DNA from: Paenibacillus_D tarimensis_A
GTDB lineage: Bacteria > Bacillota > Bacilli > Paenibacillales > Paenibacillaceae
Reading direction: 5' to 3'
Length of the DNA stretch: 64,000 bases
Assembly (NCBI GenBank): GCA_041281825.1
Contig: CP166298.1
Span: forward strand, 2,108,001 to 2,172,000
Both the position numbers and the translations under genes were made by a program. Shown piece after piece: positions 62,049-64,000 of the stretch. The stretch's first letter is position 1. Each line of letters begins with the position of its first letter. The notes below the pieces were generated by a model that made no database searches, was not told the DNA's origin, and was given only the letters and a program-made list of their open reading frames with translations.

Positions 62049-62165
62049 ATGAGAGAGTTCACGAAGGAAAGCGAAGCAGTCGGTTACCTGGAATGGCGCA
62101 AGAAAAATCCTTCAGGATTTGTGCTGAATATCAATACCTGGAACGTCTCATTCCCGACGGAATAA
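62049..62165 (+). CDS. Short ORF (38 aa), likely gene remnant
   Basis: GGGGGTAGT precedes ATG; reads MREFTKESEAVGYLEWRKKN, then PSGFVLNINTWNVSFPTE. The xYLEWRKKNPSGFVLN pattern resembles the N-terminus of longer proteins, so this is probably the first exonless fragment of a lost gene. No function assigned. Confidence 0.4.
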   Translation: MREFTKESEAVGYLEWRKKNPSGFVLNINTWNVSFPTE

Positions 62166-62234
62166 GTCTATTTATAATTACAAAAAGTTCTTGCTTTGTT
62201 TGAATTATCTGAATATAATTAAGGTTAATATTTG

Positions 62235-62304
62235 GTATGTGTTACTGGCGTAAACGTGGTGAACCACGAGGGAGCACATATACATATCGCCGTACGCCTG
62301 GGCA
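62235..62304 (+). ncRNA. ZTP/ZMP riboswitch (pfl motif)
   Basis: GTTACTGGCG, GTGGTGAACCACGAGGGAGC and the 3' signature CGCCTGGGC (62293-62303) are the conserved parts of the pfl motif, which senses the purine intermediate ZTP/ZMP and controls folate one-carbon genes. It sits directly before a terminator and folC, as in many Firmicutes. Confidence 0.85.
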
Positions 62305-62306
62305 AA

Positions 62307-62336
62307 GTATTTGATCTTTTGATCAAATGCTTTTTT
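62307..62336 (+). terminator. Riboswitch-controlled terminator
   Basis: GTATTTGATC TTTT GATCAAATGC followed by TTTTTT, immediately after the ZTP aptamer; ligand binding should prevent its formation and turn folC on. Confidence 0.85.
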
Positions 62337-62356
62337 ATTTTCTTGGGGGTGTATGG

Positions 62357-63702
62357 ATGGACTATTTTGAAGATTATTCTTCCGCTGTGAACTGGGTTGA
62401 GGGAATCGTCCCTTTTGGCATCAAACCAGGATTAAAAAGAATGGAAATGCTACTCGATATGTCAGGGCATCCGGAACGTAGTCTGCAATTCATACATGTT
62501 GCCGGTACGAATGGTAAGGGGTCAACGTGTGCGTTCTTAACAGAGGTATTACTTTGTAGCGGTTACACGGTAGGAACCTTTACTTCACCATGTATCGAAC
62601 GTTTCACTAACCGGATCAAATATAATGGCCTTGACATCTCGGAACATGACGTGCTTAATATTTTGAACTTTTTGAAACCATTAGTGGACGCCGTGGCTGA
62701 ATCCGATCTGGGACAACCTACTGCGTTTGAAGTAACAACATGCATGGCACTGATCTATTTTAACAGGATTCAGCCTGATTTCGTTGTTTTCGAGGCAGGG
62801 CTCGGCGGAAGGTTGGATTCAACAAATATTATTTCGCCGCTAATTTCTATAATAACGAATATCGGACATGACCATATGGCTATTCTGGGAGATACTTTAG
62901 AAAAAATCGCTCATGAGAAAGCCGGGATTATAAAATACCGTATACCGGTAGTAAGTGCAGCGGAACAGGAGGAAGTTACCAAAGTTCTCCAGCAGCATTG
63001 CGTGGCAAACAACTCCGAATTTTATTTAATGAAGCGTGATTTTGATTTCGAAATGGTTTTTTCAAGCATCAACGAGCAGGTGTTTAATTTTGATAGCAAG
63101 TTTGTTCGTCATGACAATTTGAAAATAAAACTTAATGGACACCACCAATTTAAGAATGCTTCCGTGGCTATCATGGCATTAGAAATATTAAGACTAAATC
63201 AAGGTATAAGGGTGAATGGACTTAAGGAAGGAATAAATAAAGCAGAGCAGACTGGCCAGGCAGACTAGAGATGGTTTCAGATGCACCGAAAATTCTGCTA
63301 GACGGGGCACACAATCCGGAAGGAGCTCTGACGCTTGCAGAGGCATTAAGGAACATCTATTCGTACAAAAAATTGAATCTAATGATAGGAATGCTACATA
63401 CGAAGGAGCATTCCGAATATCTCAAGCATTTATTACCGCTAGTCGATACATTGATTATTTCCGAACCAAGCTTTCGTAATAAGATGCCCGCGAACGAGTT
63501 GCACCAACTAGTGCAACAGATAGTAGATGAAACCGATTTGCAGATCAAAGTATACATTAAGCCGGAATGGAAAGAAGCATTGAAATTACTCTCTGATATC
63601 ACTAAAACTGATGAACTTGCAGTGGTTTCTGGAACCCTTTACCTTATTTCGGATGTAAGATCATGGATTCTGAATAAAGTAGACTCCTATAAAGGTTTGT
63701 AA
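62357..63702 (+). pseudogene. folC: Folylpolyglutamate/dihydrofolate synthase gene with a 5-bp frameshift
   Basis: Adds glutamate to folates. P-loop HVAGTNGKGSTCAFL, VVFEAGLGGRLDSTNI, TNIGHDHMAILGDTLEKIAHEKAGIIK and the C-terminal ILLDGAHNPEGALTLAEAL are all clear. Between GINKAEQTG and MVSDAPKILLDG five extra bases (CAGGC, next to GGC) shift the frame and end the first part at TAG 63266; deleting them restores TGRLEMVSD. The intact form would be about 447 residues. ATG 62357 follows GGGGGTG. Riboswitch-controlled. A second intact folC must exist if this is not a sequencing artefact. Confidence 0.88.
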
Positions 63703-63737
63703 TCACGCATGGTATATCGAAGGGGGATGGATTATCT

Positions 63738-64000
63738 ATGGATTCAGTTGTTATTAGAAATCTGAACGATGAAGCGATACTTCAAATTATTGAGATGGAT
63801 TGTTCACCGTTGCCTAATGAGAGAGATTCGATCTATCTCAATTTTTATCGTTTTTTCCGTGATACTTGTTGGGTAGCAGTTTTAGAGGATAAAGTCATAG
63901 GTTTTGCGCTTGGAATGTTAGACCAAACTGATCCAACTCACTGCTATCTCAATTATTTATTTGTGAAAAGCGAGCACCGGAAAACTGGTTTAGGCCATAG
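63738..64000 (+). CDS. GNAT acetyltransferase, 3' end beyond the window
   Basis: ATG after AGGGGG; VVIRNLNDEAILQIIEMD, WVAVLEDKVIGFALGMLDQ and LNYLFVKSEHRKTGLGH follow the GNAT fold up to the acetyl-CoA loop (RKTGLGH). At least 87 residues. Follows folC by 36 bp on the same strand. Confidence 0.75.
   Translation, partial: MDSVVIRNLNDEAILQIIEMDCSPLPNERDSIYLNFYRFFRDTCWVAVLEDKVIGFALGMLDQTDPTHCYLNYLFVKSEHRKTGLGH

Noticed and set aside
1..64000. tRNA or rRNA genes
   Set aside because: No cloverleaf with the GGTTCGANTCC-type T-loop or rRNA signature was seen on reading either strand.

Overview
The window reads as a chromosome segment of a spore-forming Bacillota of the Paenibacillaceae type (Paenibacillus/Cohnella-like). 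This rests on strong AGGAGG-type ribosome sites, a split sigK gene, DUF2512 and EcsC proteins, S-layer-like secreted enzymes, a ZTP riboswitch and YwqG/DUF3977 proteins. It has three parts.

(1) Positions 1-23.3 kb are ordinary chromosome: fumC (5' end outside), a ChrA chromate transporter, a block of small enzymes (2H phosphoesterase, YqeK-like HD, histidine phosphatase, GNAT fusion, HAD, pyrE-like, NUDIX), YiaAB, CPBP and EcsC proteins, a 1450-residue secreted pectate lyase-pectin methylesterase fusion, an SR1P-like peptide upstream of pyruvate phosphate dikinase (ppdK), DUF2512 and a sugar-cation symporter. This part ends in a sigK gene that stops abruptly at the AATGA pentamer where the Bacillus subtilis skin element splits sigK.

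(2) Positions 23.6-55.6 kb are the remarkable part: an integron-like array of mostly single-gene cassettes. With one exception they all point the same way. They are separated by 70-120 bp imperfect palindromes built from two 20-bp half-sites (left type AACTAACG-4 nt-CGATAGTT, right type CTAACGGGCAG.ATAGTT) around a GGCTGCCG/CGGCAGCC stem. TAACGGGCAG occurs exactly 11 times. Cargo is typical adaptive cassette cargo: GNAT acetyltransferases, NUDIX hydrolases, VOC/glyoxalase proteins, antibiotic-phosphotransferase-like kinases, a cytidine/blasticidin-type deaminase, AraC/GyrI-like regulators, a methyltransferase, and displaced housekeeping paralogues (aroE, plsY, hisG fragment, DNA ligase). At the sigK-proximal end lies a tyrosine recombinase gene with an in-frame stop and a frameshift at its catalytic tyrosine. 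Many cassettes are decayed, and IS110 fragments interrupt the array.

(3) Positions 55.6-64 kb hold a decayed RHS/YD-repeat polymorphic-toxin gene with an intact 3' toxin tip and a HEAT-repeat putative immunity gene, a lipoprotein, one more array half-site, a small serine recombinase, a frameshifted membrane-anchored gene, and a ZTP riboswitch with terminator in front of a folC gene carrying a 5-bp frameshift. A GNAT gene runs off the right edge.

How it may fit together (inference): the sigK junction, the recombinase remnant and the array suggest a recombination platform lodged in or beside a sigK-intervening element, collecting one-gene cassettes through paired palindromic sites. All gene calls come from reading the sequence and from family knowledge; no database search was run.
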